Source: Cephalopachus bancanus (taxonomy: Eukaryota; Chordata; Mammalia; Primates; Tarsiidae). Taken from it: a stretch of 64,000 nucleotides of DNA. The translations under genes were made by a program, and so were the position numbers. Below are positions 34,086 through 45,307 of this stretch, one piece after another. The stretch covers positions 434,001 through 498,000 of the forward strand of contig JAPVLO010000321.1 of NCBI GenBank assembly GCA_027257055.1, written 5' to 3'. Positions within the stretch are counted from its first letter, which is position 1; each line of letters opens with the position of its first letter. The notes beneath the pieces were generated by a model, which did not search any database, was not told the DNA's origin, and saw nothing but the letters and a program-made list of their open reading frames with translations.

Positions 34086-34400
34086 GGTTTTTGGGGTTTT
34101 TTGTATTTTGAATCAGAGTCTCACTCTGTCGCCCAGGCTAGAGTACAGTGGCATGCTCATGGTCACTGCAGCCTTGACCTGCTGGGCTCAGGCAATCCCT
34201 CTGCTTTAGCTTTCCAAGTAACTGGAACTACAGGCGTGTGCCTTCATGCCCAGCTAATTTTTTTTATCTTTTATTTTAATTGTAGAGTCAAAGTCTCACC
34301 ATGCTGCCCAGGCTGGTCTCAAACACATGGGCTCAGGCAGTCCTCTAGCCTGAGCCTCCCAAGTGCTGGAATTACAGGTGTGAGCCACTGTGCCTGGCTT
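34086..34400 (-). repeat. Alu, older J-like, inserted in L1
   Basis: Reverse dimeric Alu with an expanded linker (TTTTTTTTATCTTTTATTTT near 34,258). J-type arms; no exact TSD. Confidence 0.94.
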
Positions 34401-34445
34401 CATATTATGTGTGTGTATATATATGGATATATAAAACCTTCCTCA

Positions 34446-34580
34446 TAGGCCAAGCATGGTGGCTCACGCCTGTAATCCCAACACTTCGAGAAGCTGAGGT
34501 ATGAGAATCACTTGAGGCCAGGAGTTCAAGACTAGCCTGGGCAACAGAGCTAGACCCTGTTTCTACCAAAAAATAAAACT
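34446..34580 (+). repeat. FLAM-type free left Alu monomer
   Basis: A single left arm only: GGCCAAGCATGGTGGCTCAC to ACCAAAAAATAAAA, 130 bp, with TTGAGGCCAGGAGTTCAAGA box B. The absence of a right arm and the A-rich end make it a free left monomer. Confidence 0.85.
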
Positions 34581-35300
34581 CCCCCAGAATCAGTAAGAAA
34601 ATTATAAACTCAATAGACAAATAGACAAATTATATAAACAGGTAATTCACACAATTCTGTATATTTGTGAAAAGGTTTTTACCTTTACTAGTAATAAGAG
34701 ACATGTCAATTAGAAAATTAGTATTTATACCCATTATACTGAAAAGACACTTAAGTCTGACAGTACAAGTCACTGGCAAAGAAGTAAAACATGTAAGCAT
34801 GTTCATCCCTGGTTGGAATGTAAACTGGCAAAATCATTTTGGAAAAGAAATTAGTAAAGTTGAGATGCATGTAGTTTATTCTTTGCCTAGATACATATTC
34901 TAAAGAAACTCACAAAATTGCAAAAAAAGCAAAAAACTTTTATTTCAGTAATGCTTTTAATAGTGAAAATTGCATACAACCTAAATGTCTATCAACAAGA
35001 AAATGGATAAATAAGTTGTGATATGTTCATACAGTCATATTCTATATAATAATTTAAAGGAATAAACTAAACCTATACATTGAAATATGAATAAATCACA
35101 AAAACATGATGTGGAGAGGGGAAAATGAGACATTTGCAAGATACTACATTGAGTATAATACTTATTTAAACATAAAAGCATGCAAAGCAATGCTAAATTT
35201 GTAATGAAAGTATAAATACATGGATAATAATAACATACACCAAGCGGCTATAGCATTTTCTCTGGGAAACACTGGAAAGGGAATGAAATCAGGAGCAGTT
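34581..35300 (+). repeat. L1 LINE, 3' region (block E, part 2)
   Basis: ACTAGTAATAAGAGACATG, CCCTGGTTGGAATGTAAACT, ACATATTCTAAAGAAACTC, AATGTCTATCAACAAGAAAA, GAAGATACTACATTGAG-like sequence follow an old L1 to about AGTTCATTGTGGGG. Confidence 0.85.
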
Positions 35301-35334
35301 CATTGTGGGGCTTAACTGTTATCTGGTAAGTTTT

Positions 35335-35585
35335 GTTTGCAGTATGTGGTATGGCATTGTGGGTAAAGCACAGACTCTAGAAACTTATCTGCTTGAGTCT
35401 AAGTTCTGGTTCTATCATTATGAGCTGTGTAACCTTGGACAAGTCAGAAAACTTCTCTGTGCCTCAATTTCCTCATCTATAAATAGAGATAATAATTATA
35501 TAACTTCCCATAGAGACTGTGAAGATTATACAAGTTCAGTAAAAGTGTTTACAACAATGCCTAGCACCTAGAAAATACCAAGATT
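35335..35585 (+). repeat. MIR SINE, near full length
   Basis: Reads through the whole MIR: AGCACAGACTCTAGA, AGTTCTGGTTCTATCAT, TATGAGCTGTGTAACCTTGG, CTCAATTTCCTCATCTATAA, ATAGAGATAATAATTATATA, AATGCCTAGCACC. The best-preserved MIR in the window. Confidence 0.93.
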
Positions 35586-35651
35586 ACTATTTCTTTTAAA
35601 AACAAAAAGATCTGAGTATACCAAAATGTAAAGATTTTTTAAAGTAGACTT

Positions 35652-35676
35652 CTTTCCCCTTCCCCTTCCCCTTCCT
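35652..35676 (+). repeat. (TTCCCC)n short tandem array
   Basis: Four units of a pyrimidine hexamer. Confidence 0.85.
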
Positions 35677-36490
35677 GAAGCTATTAGGTAAGGCAGAGCA
35701 AGGCTAACATTCATGGAGAGGGGTAGCTTGTCGTGGGGAATCAAAGCCCAAGAGCAAGGTGAGGGGCCACCCTCACCTTGGGGAGGATAGTCTGTCCCTG
35801 GGTGTGAGACACCGAGGCATTCATATGGGTGTAAAAGGATAGCTTGTCATGGGGAGTCAGGGCCTGCACATAGTGACAAGACATCCACACACAAGGGTGG
35901 TCCGGTAGAGGACATCAGAGGCCAAGCAGGATGAGGAAGACATCAACATGGAGCAGAGGTGGTAACAGGGATGGGAAATTAGTTACTTACTGGGGAAATA
36001 GGTTGAAGAAGAGCATATTTTAATTATAATAGGAGCCAGATTTCTCTCTATTGAATAAGAGTTACAAGCATGGGAAGAAAGAAAGGTAGAAACTAAAATG
36101 TAGGACTAGACTGGAAGGATTTGTAAACACACGTGTCCTAGCTCTGTCCACTGAGAGGGCCAGGGAGACGCAACACCCCCTTAGCGATGAGCTCACTTAG
36201 CAGTCAGATCTAAGTGTCTTAGTATCACTCTCCACCAAGACACCAGGGCTCTTTGAAGAATGGCTGCTTTCAGCGCTGGTGCAAGAAAATACCGAACAAG
36301 CCTGAAACATCTTGTGCCAAAGACAATGAGGTGATGGAAGAATGATGGGACATGTCAAAAGGACACAGAAGACAATTTGAAGGAGCTTGTACCACTCAAC
36401 TCAGAGGCAATTTGAGCATCAAAATACATAATGTTAGTAACAGATTATAATTTATTGAGTAAAAGGCAAATTGATGTGTCTAAATCATGG
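35677..36490 (+). repeat. Unresolved sequence, probably an L1M/HAL1-type relic in its second half
   Basis: From about 36,050 words such as AAACTAAAATGTAGGACTAG, TGGCTGCTTTCAGCGCTGG, ACATGTCAAAAGGACACAG and AGTAACAGATTATAATTTAT resemble the long 3' UTR of old L1/HAL1. The first half (35,680-35,960) has an imperfect internal duplication: GGGTAGCTTGTCGTGGGGAA at 35,722 and GGATAGCTTGTCATGGGGAG at 35,838. Confidence 0.45.
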
Positions 36491-36492
36491 AT

Positions 36493-36620
36493 TAGCAAAG
36501 TATGACCCGTGGCCCAAATTCAACCCACCTCCTGATTCTTTATGGCCATGAGCTAAGAATGGTTCCTATAGGGTAATGGACACAATCAATTTGATAGTAG
36601 GAAACACTAACTTTGAACCC
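36493..36620 (+). mobile_element. hAT-Charlie-type nonautonomous transposon fragment
   Basis: ATTAGCAAAGTATGACCCGT, GGCCCAAATTCAACCCACC, TTTATGGCCATGAGCTAAGA match the well-known 'ggtcagcaaactatggcccgtgggcc' hAT family (name not certain). It lies within the L1M relic. Confidence 0.7.
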
Positions 36621-36889
36621 AAATTAAGTTAAATATTCTCCTCACAAAAGAATTCCATTCTCATTAGTAGACTAGCGTTACCAAAAAATCCAAACTCCCC
36701 CCAAAACAAAACTGTACAACGATATCGTATAATATTACAATAATTATTATATTTTTAATTTTATTGATGAAAATTTTGTTAAAGAATTTTTTTTCTCTCT
36801 TGTTATAGAAGTACCTATATAATATCCTTGATTTTGCCTCCTGGATCACACAATCTAAAATATTTATTATTTACATAAAAAGATTATTG

Positions 36890-37630
36890 ACACAGCATCT
36901 CAACTAATCTGAATAAATAAATGGGTAAATTCCATGGTTGATGAGAAGTGGGATATTTGAATAATTTCAAAGTACTGAAAGGCTCTTTTTAGTTACAACA
37001 GAAAAAAGAAAAATGTCATAGTAGGTAGAGAAGCCTAGCTGACATCAACTGAAGTGATCAAAGCAAGCGTCTTCAGACATAGGGCAAATTGGAACTGAGC
37101 TCCTCCTGCTAGATGTATGAGACCACAGATCACCCCTGTGACATTCTTTCCAAGGAGGCATAACCTGTATCTGGTCATGAGGAAACAAACCCACACTGAG
37201 GGACATCCATAAAATAATGGCCTCTAATCTTTAAAAGTTAAGTCAAGGTCATGTCAAGGAAAGACTGACAAACTGTTCCAGATAGAAGACACTAAAGAGA
37301 CACAGGAACTAAATGCAGTACAGCATTCCAAACTGGATACTTTTGCTATAAAGAAGGTTCTTGAGGCAAATGGCAAAACATGAATGAGCTCTGGGGACTC
37401 AAAGGTGGTTGTATACCAGTAATAACTACCTGATTTCTGTGGTTGTATTGCAGTTATGCATTATGCACAAGAACATCCTTGTTTGTAGGAAATACACATT
37501 GCATTTTTCAGGGGACTGGGATGTTAGTTGGCAACTTACTCTCAGCACTTCAGGGGGGGAAAAAGATTTCTGCACTGTACTTGAAACTTCTCTATAAGTT
37601 TGAGATTATTTCAAGATCAACAGCAGGCTT
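36890..37630 (+). repeat. L1M-type 3' UTR
   Basis: TGAATAAATAAATGGGTAAA, AAGTGGGATATTTGAATAAT, GGATACTTTTGCTATAAAG, TGATTTCTGTGGTTGTATTG, AGAACATCCTTGTTTGTAGG, AAATACACATTGCATTTTTC and AAGTTTGAGATTATTTCAAG in order, the 3' end of an old L1 subfamily. Confidence 0.8.
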
Positions 37631-37639
37631 TAACAGAGT

Positions 37640-37870
37640 TAGAGTGTTTGATATTATTCTCACTTCCCCAGACTTCCTCAGAGCTAGGAATGCACAGTTT
37701 TGGCCAAAGAAACATAAGCAAAAGAGAGCTGGGAATTCAGGGGTAAGCTTGTGCTTTCCTGACACAGACTCTACCCCTTCCTCTTTCCTCCTTCTTTCTG
37801 TCCAGAATGTGGATGTGATAACCAGATAAAGAGCATTCTGGATTGTATAACACTGAGGTGACAAGTGTGA
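37640..37870 (+). repeat. Possible MLT1-like LTR remnant
   Basis: GTGGATGTGATAACC, then GAGGTGACAAGTGTGAAGAGG suggest the centre of a MaLR LTR. Weak. Confidence 0.35.
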
Positions 37871-38272
37871 AGAGGAAAGCCCTCCCAGTAAAGAGAGCTG
37901 AGAGGGTGCTCAGAAGATGCTGGCTGACCCCAAGCAGGACAGCTGTCTGCTTCTGCAGGGGTGAGGGGATCCTTTCAGAAGGTATTGAGGGTGACCGCAG
38001 GGCAGCTCAGCAGCACTGCGGGAAGGCGTCCACCACTCTCTGTTTCTGTGTGGCCTTTGCCTTCTGCTGTCATCCCTACACCCACCCTCCATTCTGGCTA
38101 TCGTGTAAACAAATCATAACAAAGTATCAGTCGAAAAGAAGCAGAGGAGAAGAAGAAAAGAATTTTAAAATAAAAAAATTGAAGTCAGGAACAGAAGTTT
38201 TCACAAAACCTTAACAACAATTATTTGTAAAACTTGAGAATCTTTTTTTTAAATAGTAAAAATAATCAAATG

Positions 38273-38421
38273 TTTTACAAGAAAACAAAATAAAATTAGA
38301 AATTATGATAAAAATAAAACAAAGTGAATAATAAAGGCAAATAAAAGCTAAACCTTCAAAGGGACAAAAACACAATACGGGAAAGATAATAAAAGGATAG
38401 ATGTCTTTAGTAAACAAACAA
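38273..38421 (+). repeat. Direct repeat, copy 1, A-rich, family unknown
   Basis: GTTTTACAAGAAAAC, then TTAGAAATTATGATAAAA, AAAACAAAGTGAATAATAAA, AAAAGCTAAACCTTCAAAGG, GACAAAAACACAATA and TAGTAAACAAACAA recur in the same order at 39,335-39,472. Confidence 0.85.
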
Positions 38422-39334
38422 CAACAAAAATCCTAGATATAGGCAGGTAGTTTACACACTTCAAAATATTTGTCTATCAAGAAGGAAAAGGAAAAAATAG
38501 ACAAAAATTGCTAAAGGACATGGAGTAGAGTCAGGGCAATACTGCTAAAAAGAGGAAAGAAGAGAAGAAAATATAAAAAGTAGAAAATGGTCTGAGGAGG
38601 GAGTGTATTTTTGCAGTCTGTGAGGAGAAACTAAAGCCCATGGCAAGACAGGGCTCAATTATCTTCTTTAACTCAGGAAGTAAACATGCATCCAAGGAAG
38701 TCCCCGGTGGGAGGGTCTGGGAGAGGCTGCACCTTTCTCCTCTGGCCTCACCATCCTCCAGAAGGACCCCTGCCCTTGGGTATCACTTAAAAACAGCAGT
38801 TCCAATTTTAAATAAAAATTAAAAGAGGAAACAAACAAACAAACAAAAACAGCCGTTTCCTGTCAAGTAATCAGGAAACATTAGGTGAAGAGGTCCCAGC
38901 CGGCCTTGCTTGAACCTCAAGAGCTGCTGTGCTCTTGTTGGCTCCATCCTCTCCCAGCTTCCACTCCCAAGTTGTCCCCTGGCCTGGCTAGAAGGGCAGG
39001 GCTGAGTGAGATGAGATCGGGGTGAGGGAGGTATGCTGGGGGAGCCATCCAAGAGAGAAGCATTTGGTGAGAGGCAAACCCAGTGTGGGAGTTTGTTGGG
39101 CTGGGACGTTGGAAGCAAGGAAAAGAGGCTCATTTAAGTAGCCTCAAGAAGTGGGGTAAGTACAGAGGAACACAGGACAAGATGGATGGTCAGGTTTCAG
39201 GAGGAATGGAAATTGGAGGGCGTTCCTGGCCCTTTGCTCAGGTTCCCTACCTTAAAAGTGACTTTACAATTACTCTCACAGCTCACGTCTCGTCTTCTTT
39301 CCCAGCCCATTAGCTTTATATCATGCCACGTCAC
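38422..39334. other. Unique sequence between the two direct repeats
   Basis: Purine-rich at 38,480-38,640 then GC-richer from 38,690. ORFs 38,640-38,822 and 38,819-39,133 have no recognised domain. An (AAAC)n run lies at 38,829-38,850. Confidence 0.4.
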
Positions 39335-39472
39335 ATTTTACAAGGAAACTAAGTAAGATGAGAAATTGTGATAAAATGAAACAAGGTAAATAATAAAAGA
39401 CAAAAGCTAAGACCTTCAAAGGAACAAAAAACACAATAATAATAGGATAACTGTTCTCAGTGAACAAACAAT
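39335..39472 (+). repeat. Direct repeat, copy 2, A-rich, family unknown
   Basis: ATTTTACAAGGAAAC, TGAGAAATTGTGATAAAAT, AAACAAGGTAAATAATAAAA, AAAGCTAAGACCTTCAAAGG, AACAAAAAACACAATAAT, AGTGAACAAACAA. About 80 % alike copy 1 by eye. Confidence 0.85.
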
Positions 39473-39718
39473 TCATATAGAGTTGGAGGTTGGATATGGA
39501 TGTGTGTAGAAAGATGCTAAAATAGAACTTCTTCCTTCTCAGTTTTGAAGGACAGCCCCAAGGCTCAAAGCAATAGGTGCAAAGTGACCCCACATCCAGA
39601 GTGAGATGAAATCATCTATGCAGGGCATGCAAACCAGATCTCTATAAACCATTTTATAGCCCTAGGCACATCAACCACTTTGAGGGTATTAAAGAGTTGA
39701 GATTGAAGTTGTATGGAG

Positions 39719-39720
<2 letters not shown>

Positions 39721-39750
<30 letters not shown>
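39721..39750 (+). repeat. (GA)n microsatellite
   Basis: About 14 GA units. Confidence 0.97.
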
Positions 39751-39753
<3 letters not shown>

Positions 39754-40226
39754 GGATTTCTTTGTTGAAAGATGTAGGAATGTTGTGGAAGAGAAGCTTG
39801 TCCTTCATGTCAGAACAAGTGATTGGGGCTTTAAGGGACCACTTGGAGTGTGTGACAGACATGACAGACTGATTGGTGCTGGACTCACAGCTGCAAAGGT
39901 AATAAGGGCTGAAGCAGGTCAGCTGCCTTGACTTGGCTGTGTAAAGAGAGCTGTGTTGCGAAGTAGCTGTACTCTCATGACAGTAGGACCAAAACACTAA
40001 TAGGAGCCAGAGTAGGGACGGTGACCTGGGGCTGTCTATAAAGAGGCCCTGTTCGCATAGACAGCCTGCAAGAATAACCAGGTCTCAGCCAGAGTCAGTG
40101 TGGTGTGGACTAGAGGATGCCCAGCAGCTCACAGAGGAGTGGTGAATAGGTAGTGGAGGAAAGTCACGGTCAGTATCCAGGAAGCTGCCATCAGAGAGAT
40201 CCTTACAGGTGCATCATCAAGAAACC

Positions 40227-40234
40227 TATATAAG
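40227..40234 (+). promoter_or_regulatory. TATA-box candidate
   Basis: TATATAAG lies 30 bp upstream of a pyrimidine-rich CACACCTCTCC stretch (40,249-40,259) that could hold an initiator. It gains some interest from the ATG/GTAAGA junction at 40,310-40,318, but could be chance. Confidence 0.25.
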
Positions 40235-40254
40235 ATTCAAGAGATAGTCACACC

Positions 40255-40312
40255 TCTCCACACCTGCCAAGGCCAGAAAACACCAGCACTACCCTACAAC
40301 AGCACCAGTATG
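40255..40312 (+). other. Candidate first exon ending in ATG before a splice donor
   Basis: If transcription began about 30 bp after the TATATAAG at 40,227, the first 58 or so transcribed bases would end at ACCAGTATG (ATG at 40,310-40,312), followed directly by the consensus donor GTAAGA (40,313-40,318). A start codon alone in the first exon is a real but uncommon gene design. I could not find a matching second exon in the window, and no protein can be inferred. Chance is a fair alternative. Confidence 0.2.
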
Positions 40313-40713
40313 GTAAGACCTATCCTGCCCCCTTGCATTGCCTTTCTCTCCTGGAGCCACAGTTCCAGAGGACAAGAGGCAGCCTGGTGAGGGAGGGAAA
40401 GAGGCAGAGGTGCACGAGGCAGGGAAACAGAATAAGCTGGTTACTGTCACTCCTTCCTCATGGCAGCTCCTGGTCGGAAGCAGACAAAGGTTGGGAGAGA
40501 GGGGAAGTTTTAATATGACAAAAAGAAACCGGGAGTTTTTAAATTCAGTTTAAAGGAATATTATTGATGTTTTAAGAGGGAGAGGGGGGCAACGGCAGGC
40601 TCAAAGATCCTGAATAGACAGAGGAGATGGGATCCATCCAATGTTTGAGGGAGGAGGCTTGCTGCAATAAGAGTAGGGGCTGTTCATCCACCATACTTGC
40701 GGATTGAGGGTGT

Positions 40714-41013
<300 letters not shown>

Positions 41014-42181
41014 TGAGGGTGTGAATTGACTAGGGAAGTGTAACTGTATTTCCAGGCAGTGCTGAGCCTTACTAGAGATGCACCATCTTGTGTTTGGGGT
41101 AGGATGAATCCACGCAGTCATGGTTTACCTCTGCCCGTGTTTGCTTGCTTGGGAATGGGGCAGAATGTGCAGAAAGCTAGATCTACATAAGGTTAGGGTT
41201 TTGCCACATATGTTGGAGGAAGGACATGCACAAATGGGTGATTATACTGAAGGGCCATGGATCGATACTGGGCTAGGAAGGAAGGGAAGACAGGAGGGGT
41301 TTGAAGGACACTAAAATTTCAGGACCAATGCAATGAAGGTCTTAATGAATATGACGAAACAAATCTACCAACTCCGTTCACTCCTGCTTTTCACCTGTTC
41401 CACTCTTCACTTCTGACTCTCTCTTGCTCTGACCCTCCGGTCCCTGCTGTGTTCTGTGCATCCTTGAGCAAACTGCTGGAGCTGTAAAACCTCCCCCAAT
41501 TCTAACACTTTGCAACACCACCAATAGGATTCCCTGCCCCCCACAGGTTTCATTTCCTATGCTCTTTTGTCCTATAAATTGCCACTTCTAGACCTGTGTA
41601 CTTTTAATAAGCTCAGTGATTTTTTAGATGCTCAGAGGCCAGGGGTGGGTGTGTAGCTTCTCCTGACTCCAGTTGTGTAAAATGCTAGCTCTCTCATATA
41701 AGAATGTTTCCCACAAGAGTTTTGGGAGACAAGAAGTAGCCCAACTCCTTTAAGTGAGGGACAGGAAATACTGGACAATCTTATAGCCACAGACCCTCTG
41801 GCATCCTCCAGCTGGAAAGGCAAAGAGCCTAGAGCCTGAAACCCATATTATGCCAGGGAATTCTAGCCAGAGAACTATCCTTCAAGGTGTCAAAGGAATA
41901 AAGGCGACAAAAGGATGTCAAAGGAATAAAGCTGATGTTGTCAAGTTATTTTGACTATATAAGCTGAAGTATATATAATTAGGAGCTACCCAGGCAGGGC
42001 AGAACTTGCTGACCTGAGTTGTCTTGGTTAAGTACACATGGTGGGTAGAACAACAACAACAAAGAAAACCCACATGGTGTTTTTCAGCCTATGTTCTTTC
42101 CCAAGCAGGTGTCTATTCCGCCTTCTGAAGACAGAATCGCCCTAAGGAAACAGAGCATACTCTAAATCTCCCTATGTGATA
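41014..42181. other. Unique stretch with a short tandem repeat
   Basis: TGTCAAAGGAATAAAG occurs twice (about 41,888 and 41,917). A CCTATAAATTG word at 41,569 followed by AATAAGCTC at 41,605 could be an LTR remnant, not convincing. ORF 41,120-41,314 has no domain. Confidence 0.4.
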
Positions 42182-42195
42182 TGGCCTTGACTTCT

Positions 42196-42477
42196 TTTTT
42201 TTTTGAGTTGGAGTCTCACTCTGTCACCCAGACTGGAGTGCAGTGGCCGCTTCCGGCCACCGCAACCTCGACCTGCTGGGCTCCGGCGATCCTTCCGCCT
42301 CAGCCTTCCAAGTAGCCAGAATTACAGGCATGCACTACCATGCCCGGCTGATTTTTTGATTTATTGTAGAGATGAGGTCTCGCTGCCCAGGCGGGTCTCG
42401 AACCCGCGGGCTCAGGCAATTCACTCACCTCAGCCTCCCAAAGGCGCGGGATTATAGGCTGAGCCACCAAGCCCGGC
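42196..42477 (-). repeat. Alu, young derived subfamily, exact TSD
   Basis: Flanked by an exact 14-bp TSD TGGCCTTGACTTCT (42,182-42,195; 42,478-42,491). On the minus strand it shows all young-subfamily marks: GGCTCAGCC (one base shorter than the usual GGCTCACGCC in box A), GCGGGTTCGAGACCCGC around box B, ACAATAAATCAAAAAATC linker, GAGCCCAGCAGGTCGAGG and a GTGGCCGGAAGCGGCCAC hairpin. Retained CpGs and an intact TSD suggest a recent insertion. Confidence 0.97.
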
Positions 42478-42491
42478 TGGCCTTGACTTCT

Positions 42492-43866
42492 AATGAGAGT
42501 GGGTACACTGACGCTTTTATTCTCTGACTCTAAATAAAAGAGGGACTCCAGCAGCAGTGCTCCAGGGTCAGCCCACACTGTCTCACAAGAACTGATAGTT
42601 ACATTTTCCAGAACTTTGTGAGCTGGTTGTTATAGGCATACATCACTTGAAAATAAATTATATAAACTTACAATTACATCACATTAAAAACAAAGGTAAT
42701 AAACACCCAAAGCTCATCACTTGTTAATTATTTTACTACACCTTATCAGTATTTATGCTTTTGAGGTTAAGTGCCCCTAATATATCTCTGTAGTAGAAAT
42801 ATGATGAAACGGAGTCTTCTGCGCACCTCTGCCTAACTCTGTGTGCAGTGGCTTCACTTTGGTAGTTCCAAACAGACTATGGAAATCGGCAAACACCACA
42901 AGTCAGTGCTTCAGCACCCCTCCTTCCAGGGAGCTGGTGGTTAAACCATTTACCAAGACACCACTGGACTGCAGGGGCCTGAAAGAGTCTGTTAGAACAA
43001 CCACAGAATCAGCCTAGCTCAGGTGCCTGCCATTTCTCTCCCCTGCGCATACACTCTCTCCCCTGAGCAGGGAGAGGGCAATACTACATTAACTTACTTC
43101 TAGGGCATCTTGGCCAGAAAGTCTCCCCCAGTGGTGCTAAGGAGCTGGCTGAGGAAATATTTTCCCAACTCTGCCTGGCTTCTTTCTGAACAGGAACAGA
43201 ACTAGTTCTAAGAAAAATGCAGCCGGTAGGTAAGTAAATAGGTCAGCTGTGATGTGAGTTCCAGCTGAAATAAAGAAAACTTCTGAGTCTGGTTTGTATA
43301 AAGAGAAAGCTTATGGATTCAGATTTTCCTCCCTTCCTACCTTCCTGTCTCTCTCCTGTAACAGGACCCAGTCTGTGCGTGCATCGCCCTCCCGGCTTCC
43401 CCGGGGATGTAATCAGCACCTGGTTGTTCCTTGGCTCTAGGACAGTATAAACTTGCTGCTTTCTGGACACTTGTTTCCAGTGGTGGAACTATTTATTTCT
43501 CTTTTCATAGTAGACATCGCCTGGACTTCACGGGATTCTTTCAAGGGGCCGTGTTCAAGAATCTCCTGTTCTGAGTGGGAATAACTGCCCTCCCAGTGCA
43601 GAGATCATTTGAAATTAGGCCACTTGAGGGTCAAGGACAAAAGGAGGAGATGGGGAACCCAGCAGGGTTAGAAATTCAGCTGAATTTCTGATCTGTCCTG
43701 AAAATATGTGACTCTTTGTTCTATCCCAAAATCTGATGATGAATCAACCATACAAAAGAGGCATCGTGCATATGCACCTTGTGTCAGTAAATGGCAGGGA
43801 CACTGCAGAGTTGCTGTATTTACTAGTTTCTGTTTATTCATATGTATGTGTCAGGGTGTGGGGGAG
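42492..43866. other. Unique stretch
   Basis: No repeat or gene recognised. The 75-codon minus ORF at 43,243-43,470 has no domain. Confidence 0.4.
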
Positions 43867-43867
43867 T

Positions 43868-43920
43868 ATGAGAGAGAGAGAGAGAGAGAGAGAGAGTGTG
43901 TGTGTGTGTGTGTGTGTGTG
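43868..43920 (+). repeat. (GA)n(GT)n microsatellite
   Basis: About 14 GA units then 12 GT units. Confidence 0.97.
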
Positions 43921-43981
43921 AACCCAAATGCTTGTAGGTATTTGTGTATGTGTGTAGATGGGCATGTGTGAGTGCCATTTT

Positions 43982-44059
43982 GTAGATGTTTGTGTTTGAG
44001 TGTGTATGCAATTATGTGTGTGTAGTGTGTGTGTTTCTGTGTGTCTTTGTATATGCAGA

Positions 44060-44111
<52 letters not shown>

Positions 44112-44121
44112 TGTGTGTGTG
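43982..44121 (+). repeat. (TG)-rich region and (TG)n array
   Basis: Loose TG-rich sequence followed by an uninterrupted (TG)n of about 20 units at 44,063-44,103 and more after one interruption. The Thr-His minus ORFs (43,834-44,358) come from this array. Confidence 0.95.
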
Positions 44122-44847
44122 CACGTGCTGGAGCAAGCTTTGTAGCTTTTGAAAACCTGGTTGCAATGCTTGGAGAATGTCATCATCTTCTAAAAATAGA
44201 GGAACTGAAACATTATGAAGAAAGGATTTAAAAAATCCCACACACCCAGATATATTTCTGTTTTGAGATTCGCTATGTTCTCTCAAGCCCTGTGTGTGAT
44301 GGAGAAATGCCAAATATTTGCTTTTGTCTGTCTGATAAGGATTATTGACTTCATCCAAGGACAGGATTTTGTCACTCAGTTTAAGCTAAAAGTAGAGGGA
44401 AGGTTGTGAGGGGAAGGATGACAGGCCCCTGAAGGGCAGGGTTGGGAATATCAAGCCTAGCCTTGCTTCTCTGTAGCTGATGCCATCTGCCTTTTAAAAA
44501 TCTTGGCCCACTTCCCACCTTTCAAAGGGAATAAGCTTGTCTCTAGCTGTGGATCCATTTGGCACACAGGCAAGGGGCCAGAGGGGCCATGGCCATCTTC
44601 CTTTGAGGACAAGAAAGCATGAGATCTAACCCCAGAATGAGGCTAGAACCAAGAGGAAATGTCTACTTCTTTTTGGGGCATAATATATGGTAAAGGCTTT
44701 CAGAAGTGTTTAAGTCTTTTCCAATGATTCTAAGAAAAGGAGACTAATAGGTCTCTGAGGTTAATTAGAATTGGGATCATTGAGATGTATATAATCAGGA
44801 GGATGATTTCTGAACGTTTTAAAAATATGTTAACTTATATCTACTGG

Positions 44848-45080
44848 GTATTCATTATAACAGCATGGGTCACGGTCTGTGCTTGTATCAACTTATTTAA
44901 TCTCTACCACAATCGTGTAAGGATCATTATGATCCTTATTTCACAGATGAGGAAAATGACTCACAAAGAAGTGGAGATACTTGCCCAATGTCACAGAGCT
45001 AGTAAATGATGGCTCCCGAGTTCACACCCAGGAGGTCTGGTTCCATAGTCCATGCTGTTAGCCATCAAGCTATCCTGGTC
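44848..45080 (-). repeat. MIR SINE, near full length
   Basis: ACTTATTTAATCTCTACCAC, AAGGATCATTATGATCC, TTTCACAGATGAGGAAAATG, ACTTGCCCAATGTCACAGAG, CTAGTAAATGATGGCTCCCG, GTCCATGCTGTTAGCC. Clear reverse MIR. Confidence 0.92.
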
Positions 45081-45307
45081 CTGCTGGCTCAGCTCCAGGG
45101 CTCTCTGAATCACTTTGGAGTAGTCATTGTCTCTTCTTATTGCTCACATATAGAGGGCTAGGGCTGAAATGGATATCAAGGATTCCCAACCACCAGGACT
45201 ACATTCACATGTGTGTGTTCATTCCATGAAAACCCAGAGCTAGAAGGGAACCTCACAGTCACTTGTTCTCATGGGTTTGGGATTAGAGCATTTCTAGCAG
45301 GAAAGAA

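Noticed and set aside
41560..41620. TATA-like CCTATAAATTG followed by AATAAGC as a solo LTR
   Set aside because: No TG...CA boundaries or TSD found around it.
42203..42457. 84-codon ORF and similar ones at 49,579-49,944, 34,011-34,448, 61,025-61,266 with 'SPRLECSG' or 'GVQW' type peptides
   Set aside because: Typical translations of Alu elements, not genes.
43834..44358. 174-codon minus ORF rich in Thr-His
   Set aside because: Translation of GT/TG and GA microsatellites; the remainder is unrecognised and too short.
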